From positions 1 through 6,977 of the forward strand of contig JBHEKP010000379.1 of assembly GCA_041859375.1 (NCBI GenBank): a DNA stretch of 6,977 nt, given 5' to 3'. The notes below the pieces were generated by a model. That model was not told where the DNA came from and did not search any database. It was given only the letters and a program-made list of their open reading frames with translations. The position numbers and the translations under genes are program-made. Source of the DNA: JBHEKP01 sp041859375 (GTDB taxonomy: Bacteria > Hydrogenedentota > Hydrogenedentia > Hydrogenedentales > CAITNO01). Shown in pieces: positions 1-6,930 of the stretch. Position 1 is the first letter of the stretch; each line of letters opens with the position of its first letter.

Positions 1-257
1 ATGATGTAGTCGAAGCGCACAAAGTCGTCCGCGGCCACCTTGCGGGAGCGTAGGCCGCTGATGTCCAGCCCGCGCCGCTTCGCCTCCGCCTGGGCGCGCG
101 TGTCCGGCGGCACGCCGATGTGCCATCCGCTGGTGCCCGCAGAGTCAATCTCGATGCGGCCGCCCAGCCCGCGCCGCTCCACCAGCCCGCGGAACACGCC
201 CTCGGCGGTGGGGCTGCGGCAGATGTTGCCCAGGCAGACAAAAAGCACCTTCGTCAT
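1..257 (-). CDS. Low-molecular-weight protein-tyrosine phosphatase, N-terminal part (gene runs off the window)
   Basis: The first 85 codons of a cytoplasmic phosphatase of the LMW-PTP family, which removes phosphate from phosphotyrosine (sometimes phospho-arginine or small substrates). The product starts MTKVLFVCLGNICRSPTAEG. This contains the family's active-site loop C-X5-R-S, with nucleophile Cys8, Arg14 and Ser15, placed directly after the first beta strand as usual. DSAGTSGWHIG (residues 38-48) and the GLDISGLRSRKV stretch (63-74) also match the family. The visible part ends at FDYI, just before the expected I-x-AMD segment. The catalytic Asp-Pro near the C terminus lies outside the window, so completeness cannot be judged. 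The ATG is set by AAGGAA eight bases upstream (266-271). The loop is the classical LMW-PTP type and not the arsenate-reductase variant, so I see no direct link to metal resistance. The 104-base gap, own RBS and possible promoter suggest separate transcription from the efflux genes. Confidence 0.9.
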   Translation of the reverse strand, partial: MTKVLFVCLGNICRSPTAEGVFRGLVERRGLGGRIEIDSAGTSGWHIGVPPDTRAQAEAKRRGLDISGLRSRKVAADDFVRFDYI

Positions 258-290
258 GGGGTCGGTTCCTTCTGCGGTTCAAACCGGTCC

Positions 291-321
291 GTGCGCCCCC
301 GGCGCGGGGCCGGGGGCGCAC
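291..321 (-). terminator. Perfect 13-bp GC-rich hairpin after the efflux operon
   Basis: Bases 291-303 (gtgcgcccccggc) are the exact reverse complement of 309-321, around a five-base loop (304-308). The hairpin lies 40 bases past the stop codon of the outer-membrane channel gene and before the phosphatase RBS, so it is well placed to end the efflux transcript. It has no U-tract on either side (the minus strand continues GGACCGGTTTG), so it is not a classical intrinsic terminator. It may instead be an L-shaped or U-less terminator, a 3'-end stabiliser, or a 5'-UTR structure of the phosphatase mRNA. Confidence 0.5.
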
Positions 322-351
322 ATGATACCACCGGCGGGGCCGCCGTGTCGC
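322..351 (-). promoter_or_regulatory. Possible sigma70-type promoter for the phosphatase gene
   Basis: Reading the minus strand, GCGACA (346-351, four of six matches to TTGACA) is followed after 18 bases by TATCAT (322-327, five of six matches to TATAAT). The spacer contains the dyad CGGCGG-GG-CCGCCG (332-345), which could be an operator or a chance product of high GC. Transcription would start inside the strong hairpin at 291-321, about 60 bases before the phosphatase ATG. The hexamers alone are weak evidence in this base composition. Confidence 0.3.
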
Positions 352-361
352 CGCGCGGGCC

Positions 362-1561
362 TCAGGTTCCGGCGAGCTCGTCCAGGTCTATGGCGGCGGC
401 GCGGGCGGCCGCCTTTTCCTCCACCAGCGCGGTGCGGCATTCCAGCGCGTCCGCGCGGGCGGCAAGCACCTCGAACATGGTGCCCGAGCCAAGCTCAAGG
501 GCTTTGCGGGCCACCTCCCCGACCCCGTCGAGACGGGGAAGGGCGTTCTTCTCCAGTTTTTCCACCGCCGCCAGGGAGGCAATGAGCATGGCGTGCAGCG
601 ACGCGGCGCGGGCCCTCTCGTCGCGGCGGGCCGCGTTGGACTCCGCCTCCGTCCTGCGCGCCGCGGCGCGGGCGGCGGCAACGGCGCCCTGGTTCCGGTT
701 GAAGAGCGGTATCTCAAGGCCCACGCCCACGTCGAGCGCGCTTTCGTCCGTCGCGTTGAACCGGCGCAGCCCCGCCCGCAGTTCCGGATTGGGCAGGGCC
801 TCCCTGGCCGCCCTGCGGCCCTCCAGCTCCGCCTGGCGCAGCCGCGCGCCCCGCGCCAGTTCGCCGGGCCGCGTTCCGAGCCGCGCCAGCAGTTCTTCCC
901 GCGGCGGCGGCGCGGGGGGGGCGAGCTCCCCGGCACAGCGGCCGAAGGAGGGCGCGCCGGCCCCGGCCATGGCGGCGAGCGATTCCCGGGCCGCGGCAAG
1001 CGCGCCCCGCGCCAGTTCCAGCCGCGCCTCCGCCAGCTCCAAACCGGACGCGGCGCGGAGCCGCTCCACCTCGGGCAGATCCCCCCGGGCCACCCGGCCC
1101 TCCGCCAGCGCGGCCAGCTCCGCCGCGCCGGCCCGGGACTCCTCCGCGAGGGCCAGCAGCTCCTGGGCGCGCACCACGGCGAAGAAGGCGCGGGCCGTGC
1201 CGGCGCGCAGGCGCGCACGGGCGGCGTCGGCCTCGTGGCCCGCCGCCTCCACACCGCTTTGCGCGGCCCGCCGCGCCGCCGTCCGCGCCCCCGACAGGGG
1301 CACGGTCTGGGACAGGGACAGCAGCGTCTGGTCGTCGCCGCCGCCGGCGCCCTCCACGCCAAGCTCCACGGCGGGGTTGGGCGGGAGGCCCGCCTGGACG
1401 GCCATGCCGCGCGCCTCCTCCACCGCCAGCCCCGCGGCGGCGGCGGCGGGATGCCCGGCGGCCACCATGCGGAACGCGTCCTCCAGGGACAGCTCGGGCC
1501 CGTCCATGGCGGCGGCGGGCAGGGCCGCCGCCATGCACAACAGAATGAACAGGGGTTTCAT
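362..1561 (-). CDS. czcC: Outer-membrane channel (TolC-like outer membrane factor) of the HME-RND efflux system, CzcC-like
   Basis: A 399-residue outer-membrane efflux protein, the exit duct that docks on the adaptor/pump complex and passes metal ions across the outer membrane. A Sec signal peptide is visible (MKPLFILLC..., probable cleavage after LPAAA at residue 18). There is no convincing lipobox. The family's internal duplication is clear: the first half has PPNPAVELG (60-68) and SLSQTVPLSG (82-91), and the second has LPNPELRAG (256-264) and LEIPLFNRNQG (282-292). Between them are long Ala/Glu/Arg-rich helices (about 92-200 and 293-395) that would form the periplasmic tunnel. The length is normal for CzcC-type proteins. 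The start is an ATG two bases after the permease stop codon, with GAGGGAG inside the end of the permease gene, seven bases from the ATG, implying translational coupling. An upstream extension in this frame is only overlap with the permease gene. The symbol is by family; the metal is not proven. Confidence 0.93.
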   Translation of the reverse strand: MKPLFILLCMAAALPAAAMDGPELSLEDAFRMVAAGHPAAAAAGLAVEEARGMAVQAGLPPNPAVELGVEGAGGGDDQTLLSLSQTVPLSGARTAARRAAQSGVEAAGHEADAARARLRAGTARAFFAVVRAQELLALAEESRAGAAELAALAEGRVARGDLPEVERLRAASGLELAEARLELARGALAAARESLAAMAGAGAPSFGRCAGELAPPAPPPREELLARLGTRPGELARGARLRQAELEGRRAAREALPNPELRAGLRRFNATDESALDVGVGLEIPLFNRNQGAVAAARAAARRTEAESNAARRDERARAASLHAMLIASLAAVEKLEKNALPRLDGVGEVARKALELGSGTMFEVLAARADALECRTALVEEKAAARAAAIDLDELAGT

Positions 1562-1563
1562 GG

Positions 1564-4500
1564 TTAGACTCCCTCGGCGGCGCGGCGCGCGGGACGCCCA
1601 AATCGGGCGTAAAGCGCGGGCGCGACGGCCAGGTTGAGCAGGGTTGCGGAAAACAGGCCGGAGAGGATGACCACGGCCATGGGCGTTTGCAGCTCGTTGC
1701 CGGGCAGGTCGCCGTGCAGGGCGAGGGGCACCAGCGCGAGGCCGGTGGACAGGGCGGTCATGAGGATGGGCACCACCCGCTCCCCGGCGCCGCGCAGCAC
1801 GGCCTCCCGGAAGTCGGCCACGCCCTCCTCCTCCTGGAGGTGGCGTATGTGCCGGATCAGCATGATCCCGTTGCGCGCCGCCACGCCAAAGACGCTGATG
1901 AACCCGATGATGGAGGCCAGCGAGAGCACGCCGCCGGTGGCGTACACCCCCGCCACGCCGCCCACGACCGCCAGGGGCAGGCCGAGCAGCACGAAGAGGG
2001 CGTCGCGCACCGAGCGGAACGCCGCGCACAACAGCAGGAACACGCCCGCCAGCGTGGCCGCGCCCGCGAGCAGCAGCATGCGCGAGGCCCGCGCCGCGCT
2101 TTCAAACTGGCCGCCGTAGGACACGGTGTAGCCCGGCGCCCCGGCAAGGAGCGGGTCCACCCTTTCCCGTATCTCCGCGGCGAGGGAGGCCACGTCGCGC
2201 CCCGCCGTGTTGCAGGTGATGAATATCTTTCGCTGCACCTGGTCGCGGGTGATGATGTTCGGGCCGGTGGCGCGCACGATGTCCGCCACGTCCCCCAGGG
2301 GCACCGTGGCGCCCCCGGACGAGCGCAGCGGCAGCGCCGCCAGCGCCGCGGGATCCCGCGCGGCGGGCGTGTCCAGGCGCACCGCGAGCCCGTAGGTGTT
2401 GGCGCCCTCGTGCACCCGGGACACCTCCGCGCCGTGGACGGCCGCGCGCAGCGCCGTCTCCGCCTCGGAAAAGGCGACCCCGTTCCGGGCCAGCGCGTCG
2501 CGCCGGAATTTCACCTCCACCAGCGGCACGTCCGCCTGGGGCTCCACGGCCAAATCCGCCACGCCCGGCACCGCCTCCATGGCGGCGCGGGCGCGACTGG
2601 CGAGGTTCCGCAGGGTGTGCAAATCGGGGCCGCTGATCTTCACCGCGATGGCGGCGCGCGCCCCGGAGAGGATGTGGTCGATGCGGTGGCTGATGGGGCC
2701 GCCCATGCCGAAAACCGCGCCGGGGATTTTGGACAGATCCCGCCGCAGCGAGGAAAGCAGCGCCTCCTTTCCCATGCCCTCCGGCAGCACGAAGGTGGCC
2801 TCGAATTCGGAGCCCTCCACGCCCTGGGCGTGCTCGTCCAGCTCGCCCCGCCCCGTCTTGCGCGCCACGGACACGACGCCCGGCTGCGCCAGCAGCGTCT
2901 TTTCCGCCAGCAGCGCCAGCCGCGAGGACTCCTCCAGCGAGGTGCCGGGCAGGGTGCTCATCACCACGTTGAGCGCGCCCTCGTTGAATTCGGGCAGGAA
3001 GGAGCGGCCCATCAGGGGCAGCAGGGCGCAGGCCCCCGCCGTGAGAAGCGCCGCGGGCGCGCACACCAGCCAGGGCCGGTTCATGGTGGGCCGCAGCAGG
3101 GCGGTGTAGCCGCGCCGCACCCATCCGGCGAGGCGCGGCTCGCGCCCCTCCCGCGCGGAGCGCGCGCCCGGCAGCAGCCAGGCCGAAAGGGCGGGCGTGA
3201 GCACGATGGCCACGGCCAGCGACGCGAAGACCGACACGATGTAGGCGGTGCTGAGGGGGCGCAGCAGCCGCCCCTCCACGCCCGAGAGGGTGTACACCGG
3301 CAGGAACACCACGGCGATGATGCAGGTGGCGAAGACAATCGGCGCGCGCACCTCGGCGCTGGCCAGGTAGACCACCCGCAGCGCGGAAAGCCGCTCCGCC
3401 GGGGGGCGCGCCCCGTTTTCGCGCAGGCGGCGCACGATGTTCTCCACGTCAATGACCGCGTCGTCCACCAGCGAGCCCACCGCCACGGCCAGGCCGCCCA
3501 GGGTCATCGTGTTGAGCGTGCCCCCGGTCCGGTGGATGACCAGCACGGCGGCGATCATTGACAGGGGCAGCGCCACCAGCGTGACCAGCAGCGCGCGCGC
3601 GTTCGCCAGAAACGCCACCATGATCAGCGCCACCAGCAGGCTGCCGTCGCGCAGGGCCACGGCCACGTTGCGCACGGCGGTGCGGATGAAGTCGGCCTGG
3701 CGGAACAGGCTCGTGTCCAGGATCATCCCCTCCGGCAGGCGGGCCGACTCCTCCGCCAGGACAACACGGAGCAGCCCGTCCAGCGCAAGGGTGTTCGCGT
3801 CGGGCTGGCGCTGTATGTACATCAGGACGGCGGGCCGGCCGTTCGCCGAGCCGTCGCCGCGCACCGGCTCCGCGCCCTCGCGCACCTCCGCCACGTCGCC
3901 CACGCGCACCGGCACGCCGCCGCGCACGCCCGCCACCACCCCGGCGATGTCTTCCACGCCCCGCACCCGGCCCAGGCCGGTGACCTGGTATTCCACCCCG
4001 CCGCCGGGAATCACCCCCGCCGCGGCGTTGCGGTTTTCCGAGCGCAGCGCCTCCGCCACCTCGCCCAGGGTCATGTCCAGCGCGGCGAGCCGCGCCGGAT
4101 CCACCACCGCCTGGAACTGGCGCACGTCGCCGCCGACCACGCCCACCTGCGCCACGCCGGGCACCGCCTGCAGGCGGCGGCGCAGCACCGTGTCCGCGTG
4201 GTCCCGCAGCGCCGCGCGGCTGTGCGTTTCAGACTGGAGCGCCACGAGCTGTATCTCGCCCATGATTGAGGAGGGCGGCGCCAGCACGGGGCGCGACACC
4301 TCCGGGGGGAGGTCCGCCGCCGCAGCGGCCACACGCTCGGCCACCACCTGGCGCGCCTCGTTCATGCCGGCGCCCCAGTCGAATTCGGCCCATACCACGG
4401 AAAATCCGGGCATGCTCGCCGAGCGCACCCGGCGCACGCCCGGCGCGCCGTTCAACGCGGTCTCCAGCGGAAAGGTTGCGAGATTCTCCACCTCCGCCGG

Positions 4501-4671
4501 AACCATGCCCGCCGCCTCGGTGAGCACCACCACCGTGGGCGCGGTGAGATCGGGAAACACGTCCACCGGCACCGTGGTGCACACATAACCGCCCGCGCAG
4601 GCGAAGGCGAGCGCGGCCAGGGTGACCATGAGCCGGTTGTCAATGGAAAACTGGATGATTTTGTCCATCAT
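1564..4671 (-). CDS. czcA: HME-RND family proton/metal antiporter, CzcA/CusA-type inner-membrane pump
   Basis: A 1035-residue full-length RND permease that uses the proton gradient to drive heavy-metal cations into the adaptor and outer-membrane channel. Order: TM1 (about 13-33), periplasmic porter/docking domain (34-335), TM2-TM7 (about 342-553), second periplasmic domain (555-860), TM8-TM12 (865-1020). The TM4 proton-relay motif is AVGSLVDDAVIDVEN (397-411), with Asp403, Asp404, Asp408 and Glu410. It fits the A-x-G-x3-D-x6-E-N pattern of CusA-like pumps, not the DFG...DGA pattern of CzcA proper. RNGIMLI (933-939) in TM10 is the usual HME signature. The CusA periplasmic Met ligands are not conserved by my hand alignment: the positions hold Val570/Met571, Glu622 and His666 (RIDHILSG). 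The substrate may therefore be Zn/Co/Ni/Cd rather than Cu(I)/Ag(I), but this is inference. The gene starts ATGATG, seven bases after a run of six G, 12 bases past the adaptor stop. Either ATG could be used. Confidence 0.96.
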   Translation of the reverse strand: MMDKIIQFSIDNRLMVTLAALAFACAGGYVCTTVPVDVFPDLTAPTVVVLTEAAGMVPAEVENLATFPLETALNGAPGVRRVRSASMPGFSVVWAEFDWGAGMNEARQVVAERVAAAAADLPPEVSRPVLAPPSSIMGEIQLVALQSETHSRAALRDHADTVLRRRLQAVPGVAQVGVVGGDVRQFQAVVDPARLAALDMTLGEVAEALRSENRNAAAGVIPGGGVEYQVTGLGRVRGVEDIAGVVAGVRGGVPVRVGDVAEVREGAEPVRGDGSANGRPAVLMYIQRQPDANTLALDGLLRVVLAEESARLPEGMILDTSLFRQADFIRTAVRNVAVALRDGSLLVALIMVAFLANARALLVTLVALPLSMIAAVLVIHRTGGTLNTMTLGGLAVAVGSLVDDAVIDVENIVRRLRENGARPPAERLSALRVVYLASAEVRAPIVFATCIIAVVFLPVYTLSGVEGRLLRPLSTAYIVSVFASLAVAIVLTPALSAWLLPGARSAREGREPRLAGWVRRGYTALLRPTMNRPWLVCAPAALLTAGACALLPLMGRSFLPEFNEGALNVVMSTLPGTSLEESSRLALLAEKTLLAQPGVVSVARKTGRGELDEHAQGVEGSEFEATFVLPEGMGKEALLSSLRRDLSKIPGAVFGMGGPISHRIDHILSGARAAIAVKISGPDLHTLRNLASRARAAMEAVPGVADLAVEPQADVPLVEVKFRRDALARNGVAFSEAETALRAAVHGAEVSRVHEGANTYGLAVRLDTPAARDPAALAALPLRSSGGATVPLGDVADIVRATGPNIITRDQVQRKIFITCNTAGRDVASLAAEIRERVDPLLAGAPGYTVSYGGQFESAARASRMLLLAGAATLAGVFLLLCAAFRSVRDALFVLLGLPLAVVGGVAGVYATGGVLSLASIIGFISVFGVAARNGIMLIRHIRHLQEEEGVADFREAVLRGAGERVVPILMTALSTGLALVPLALHGDLPGNELQTPMAVVILSGLFSATLLNLAVAPALYARFGRPARRAAEGV

Positions 4672-4683
4672 GGCGCGGCCCCC

Positions 4684-6396
4684 CTAGTGCACGTGCGCGG
4701 ACGCGATGCCCGCGCCCGCCGCCGCCGCGAGGCGCACGGCGTACGCGCCCGAGGAAACCACCCGCGCGCCCGCGGACACGCCCGAAAGCACCCGCACCCG
4801 CGCCCCGTCGCCCGCGCCAAGGCGCACGGCGCGGCGCGCGAAGGACTCGCCGGAGACCATCTCGTACACCACCGGCTGCCCGTCCACGTCAACCACCGCC
4901 GACAGGGGGACGCAGGGCCCCTCCTCCTCCGCCGCGCCGTCCAGGCGCACCGTGAGCGGCATGCCGAGGCGAAGCAGGCCCGCCGCGTTTTCCGCGTCGA
5001 AGCGGATGCGCGCGCTGTTGCCGCCGGACTGAAGCTCGGGCACTATCCACGACGCGCCAAGGGGAAGGGATGCGCCGCCGGGCAGTTCGGCCCGCGCCGA
5101 GGGCGGCGACGCCAGCCGCGGCAGCAGTGAAACCGGCGCGAGCGCCTCCACCACCACCCTGTCCGTGTTCACCACGACATAGAGGGGATCGCCCGCCTCC
5201 ACCCGGACGCCCGACGCCGCCGTGCTTTCCGTGACGCGGCCCGCGATGGGGGCGCGGACCTCCGCAACCCCCGGCCCGCCCGCGCCGGGAAGTCCGGCAA
5301 GGCTTTCCAGCGCGGCCCGCGCCGCCTGTTCCGCCTGCTCAAAGGCCCGAAGCTGCGCCCGGGCCGAGGCCAGCTCCGCCTCCGCCTCCTCCACGCCGCG
5401 CCGCGAACCCGCCTTGATTTCCAGCAGTTCCCGGGCGCGCGCCAGCCCGAGCTCGCCCCGCCGCACCAGGGCGCGCGCGCTTTCCGCGCCGCCCGCCGCC
5501 TCCGCCATGCGCACGCGCAGCTCCGCGCCCGCGCTTTTCGCCTGCTGCAGGTTGGCGTCCAGCGCGATGCCCTCGGCGCTCAGCGCCACCGGCGTCACCC
5601 GCGCCAGCACGACGCCCGCCCCGACCCGGTCGCCGGGCACGGGCAGCGCGCCGCCCTCCGGCGGCGAAACCAGCCCGCCCAGCGGCGCGGCGGCCACCCC
5701 GCGCGTTTCCGGCGTGGGCACCACCGTCGCGGGGACGGGATGGGTTTCGGTGAGCGCCGCCGCAACCACCGGCACGGTGACCAGCGGCACCACCCACTGC
5801 TGCTCCTTCAAAAAGGTGATTTCCCCGGCATCATGCCCCCCGTGCCCGTCATCATGGCCGTCATGGGACGCGGCATGGAGCGCCTCGTCGCCGGCCCACA
5901 CCACAACGGGGGACATCACCACCGGCACGGGCAGTTCGCAGGACAGCGACCACTCCCCCGCCGAGGGAAATACCAGCGAAACCGCAAAAATACCGGGACG
6001 CTCCGGCGATTCCGCCACGGCCCGCACGGGTTCGGCGCCCTCCCTGGAAGCCGTCACCGCGAAGGGCCCCTCCGTCATGGGCAGGCCCGTGGCAATGTCC
6101 GTCACATGAAAGGAGAAACCGGACGCGCCCCCCGCCAGCGGCGGCTCGTACTCCACAAACAGCTCGTGGGTCTCCCCCCACAGGGTGGTTTTGACCACCC
6201 CGTGGCCGTCCTCGTCGTGCTCCTCATGTCCGGCATGGTCGTCATTAACGGCGACGCCGTGGCTGTGGCCGTGGGCGGAAGGGGATGGAACCGGTTTGCA
6301 CCCCGCAGGCAGGGCCAAACAGGCGGACAGCAGAAGGCAGGGCGCAAGGATGCGCGCCAAGGGGGCGTGTTTCCCCGGGGAAAAGGAATATGACAC
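4684..6396 (-). CDS. czcB: Periplasmic adaptor (membrane fusion protein) of the HME-RND efflux system, CzcB-like, with His-rich N-terminal extension
   Basis: A 570-residue adaptor that links the RND pump to the outer-membrane channel in the periplasm. It is long for the family because of an extra N terminus. Order: basic then hydrophobic segment with a probable lipobox LSAC (Cys26; PAGC with Cys33 is a weaker alternative); His cluster 1 (residues 42-65, seven His); a predicted beta domain (about 68-170) starting TTLWGETHELFVEYEPPL, of a kind found at the N terminus of some RND adaptors; His cluster 2 (174-188, five His); first lipoyl half (about 230-270); alpha-hairpin coiled coil (about 275-367); second lipoyl half with VRAPIAGRV (380-388); beta barrel (410-490); membrane-proximal domain (495-570), ending SAHVH. 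The GTG start is chosen because GAGGAG lies seven bases upstream and the signal sequence follows at once. In-frame codons further upstream encode Arg/Pro-rich sequence overlapping the preceding gene. The permease gene follows after 12 bases. Confidence 0.93.
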   Translation of the reverse strand: MSYSFSPGKHAPLARILAPCLLLSACLALPAGCKPVPSPSAHGHSHGVAVNDDHAGHEEHDEDGHGVVKTTLWGETHELFVEYEPPLAGGASGFSFHVTDIATGLPMTEGPFAVTASREGAEPVRAVAESPERPGIFAVSLVFPSAGEWSLSCELPVPVVMSPVVVWAGDEALHAASHDGHDDGHGGHDAGEITFLKEQQWVVPLVTVPVVAAALTETHPVPATVVPTPETRGVAAAPLGGLVSPPEGGALPVPGDRVGAGVVLARVTPVALSAEGIALDANLQQAKSAGAELRVRMAEAAGGAESARALVRRGELGLARARELLEIKAGSRRGVEEAEAELASARAQLRAFEQAEQAARAALESLAGLPGAGGPGVAEVRAPIAGRVTESTAASGVRVEAGDPLYVVVNTDRVVVEALAPVSLLPRLASPPSARAELPGGASLPLGASWIVPELQSGGNSARIRFDAENAAGLLRLGMPLTVRLDGAAEEEGPCVPLSAVVDVDGQPVVYEMVSGESFARRAVRLGAGDGARVRVLSGVSAGARVVSSGAYAVRLAAAAGAGIASAHVH

Positions 6397-6403
6397 GGGA
6401 AGT

Positions 6404-6409
6404 CTCCTC
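6404..6409 (-). promoter_or_regulatory. Ribosome binding site that sets the GTG start of the adaptor
   Basis: The minus strand reads GAGGAG, seven bases (ACTTCCC) and then GTG at 6396-6394. This near-perfect Shine-Dalgarno match, followed directly by a signal sequence, argues against the longer in-frame reading that begins at 6558. Confidence 0.75.
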
Positions 6410-6422
6410 TTTATGGCTTGTT

Positions 6423-6478
6423 GAAAACCGCCGTTTGTCCGGCGCGGCGCACGGGCCGGCGCCGGAGAGGCGGTTCTC
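6423..6478 (-). terminator. Two-tier stem-loop between the His-rich protein gene and the adaptor gene
   Basis: The outer stem pairs 6426-6432 (aaccgcc) with 6469-6475 (ggcggtt), and two further pairs (6423-6424 with 6477-6478) follow after one mismatch. The inner stem pairs 6439-6445 (ccggcgc) with 6459-6465 (gcgccgg) around a 13-base loop. On the transcribed strand the structure begins at the stop codon of the upstream gene and ends in GGCGGTTTTC, so a short U-run of four sits at its base. It could be a leaky terminator or attenuator, or a processing/stability element that sets different levels of the two products. It fills most of the 80-base gap, so an internal promoter here looks unlikely. 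Confidence 0.4.
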
Positions 6479-6908
6479 AGGCCAGAAGAGGAAGGGACAC
6501 GGAGGGGACGATGCGGAATGGGGGGGCGGCGAAAGCCCCGGCGGGCCCGGAGTCGCACAAAGATGCCGGATTGGATGCGACGGCGGCGGGCGCAACCGCA
6601 GGGCAGGCATGGTTTTTGGCTGTTTTATGACCGCCGGGCAGGGCGCTCACCCTCGGGTGGTGGTGCGTTGTGTCGTGGCTGTGACTGTGGCCGTGGCAGT
6701 GGGTTTCCCCGGCGCATTCACAGGAATCGGCGCCTTCGGCGGCAAGAGCCGCCGCCGCGGGGGTCAGGCAGCCGGCGGCGCAGTCCGCATCCCCGTGGGT
6801 GTGGGTTTCGGCGGCGGCGGGACGGTTGTCATGAAGGCAGGGGGCCAGCAGCACCATCAGCGCCGCGGCCAGCACCATCCTGAAGCATGTCCCTGTCATT
6901 CCTAGCAA
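6477..6908 (-). CDS. Small exported His/Cys-rich protein, putative periplasmic metal-binding protein of unknown family
   Basis: A 143-residue protein that I do not recognise as a named family. It has a hydrophobic export segment (residues 11-23, MVLAAALMVLLAP) and a likely signal-peptidase site after RPAAA (residue 33). The mature part is crowded with potential metal ligands: HTHGDADC (36-43), Cys47, DSCECAGETHCHGHSHSHD (61-79), HHH (82-84), His94 and His100. In all there are 13 His and 9 Cys, six of the Cys paired or close to His. The C-terminal third (about 103-143) is Ala/Pro-rich with little visible structure. A role in periplasmic metal buffering or delivery to the adaptor encoded next is inferred from composition and position. 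The TTG start is preferred because AAGGGAG lies eight bases upstream (6917-6923). The ATG at 6899 has only an AGGA too close to use, though starting there changes only three residues. Transcription probably continues into the efflux genes through the stem-loop. Confidence 0.7.
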   Translation of the reverse strand: MLGMTGTCFRMVLAAALMVLLAPCLHDNRPAAAETHTHGDADCAAGCLTPAAAALAAEGADSCECAGETHCHGHSHSHDTTHHHPRVSALPGGHKTAKNHACPAVAPAAVASNPASLCDSGPAGAFAAPPFRIVPSVSLPLLA

Positions 6909-6916
6909 CCCAAAGG

Positions 6917-6923
6917 CTCCCTT
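6917..6923 (-). promoter_or_regulatory. Ribosome binding site supporting a TTG start for the His-rich protein
   Basis: The minus strand reads AAGGGAG, eight bases (CCTTTGGG) and then TTG at 6908-6906. No equally good site serves the ATG at 6899 or the one at 6878-6876, which begins the hydrophobic segment. Confidence 0.45.
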
Positions 6924-6930
6924 GTTTTCA

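Noticed and set aside
1..257. Thioredoxin-type arsenate reductase (ArsC) as the identity of the partial gene
   Set aside because: The loop reads CLGNICRS, and TSGWHIG follows. These are classical LMW-PTP features, not those of ArsC.
120..1637. Long plus-strand open frame of 505 codons opposite the channel gene
   Set aside because: The translation is Ser/Ala/Arg-rich low-complexity sequence with no motifs, typical of an antisense shadow in very GC-rich DNA. The opposite strand encodes a clear outer-membrane efflux protein.
1562..2029. Upstream extension of the channel gene frame to 2029, giving 555 residues
   Set aside because: The added part is Arg/Gly/Pro-rich and lies wholly inside the permease gene. 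The signal peptide and a good RBS place the start at 1561.
1687..3561. Plus-strand open frame of 624 codons opposite the permease gene
   Set aside because: The product is Gly/His/Gln/Arg-rich without hydrophobic segments or domains, while the minus strand carries a full RND permease. The frame stays open because stop codons are rare at this GC content.
6397..6558. Upstream extension of the adaptor frame to a GTG at 6558
   Set aside because: It would put an Arg/Pro-rich stretch before the signal sequence and overlap the preceding gene. The GTG at 6396 has a strong RBS and leads straight into the signal sequence.
6285..6905. Plus-strand open frame of 206 codons opposite the His-rich gene
   Set aside because: It is Gly/Arg-rich with no RBS that I can see. 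The minus strand shows a signal segment, RBS and ligand clusters consistent with a real exported protein. The call between strands here is less secure than elsewhere.
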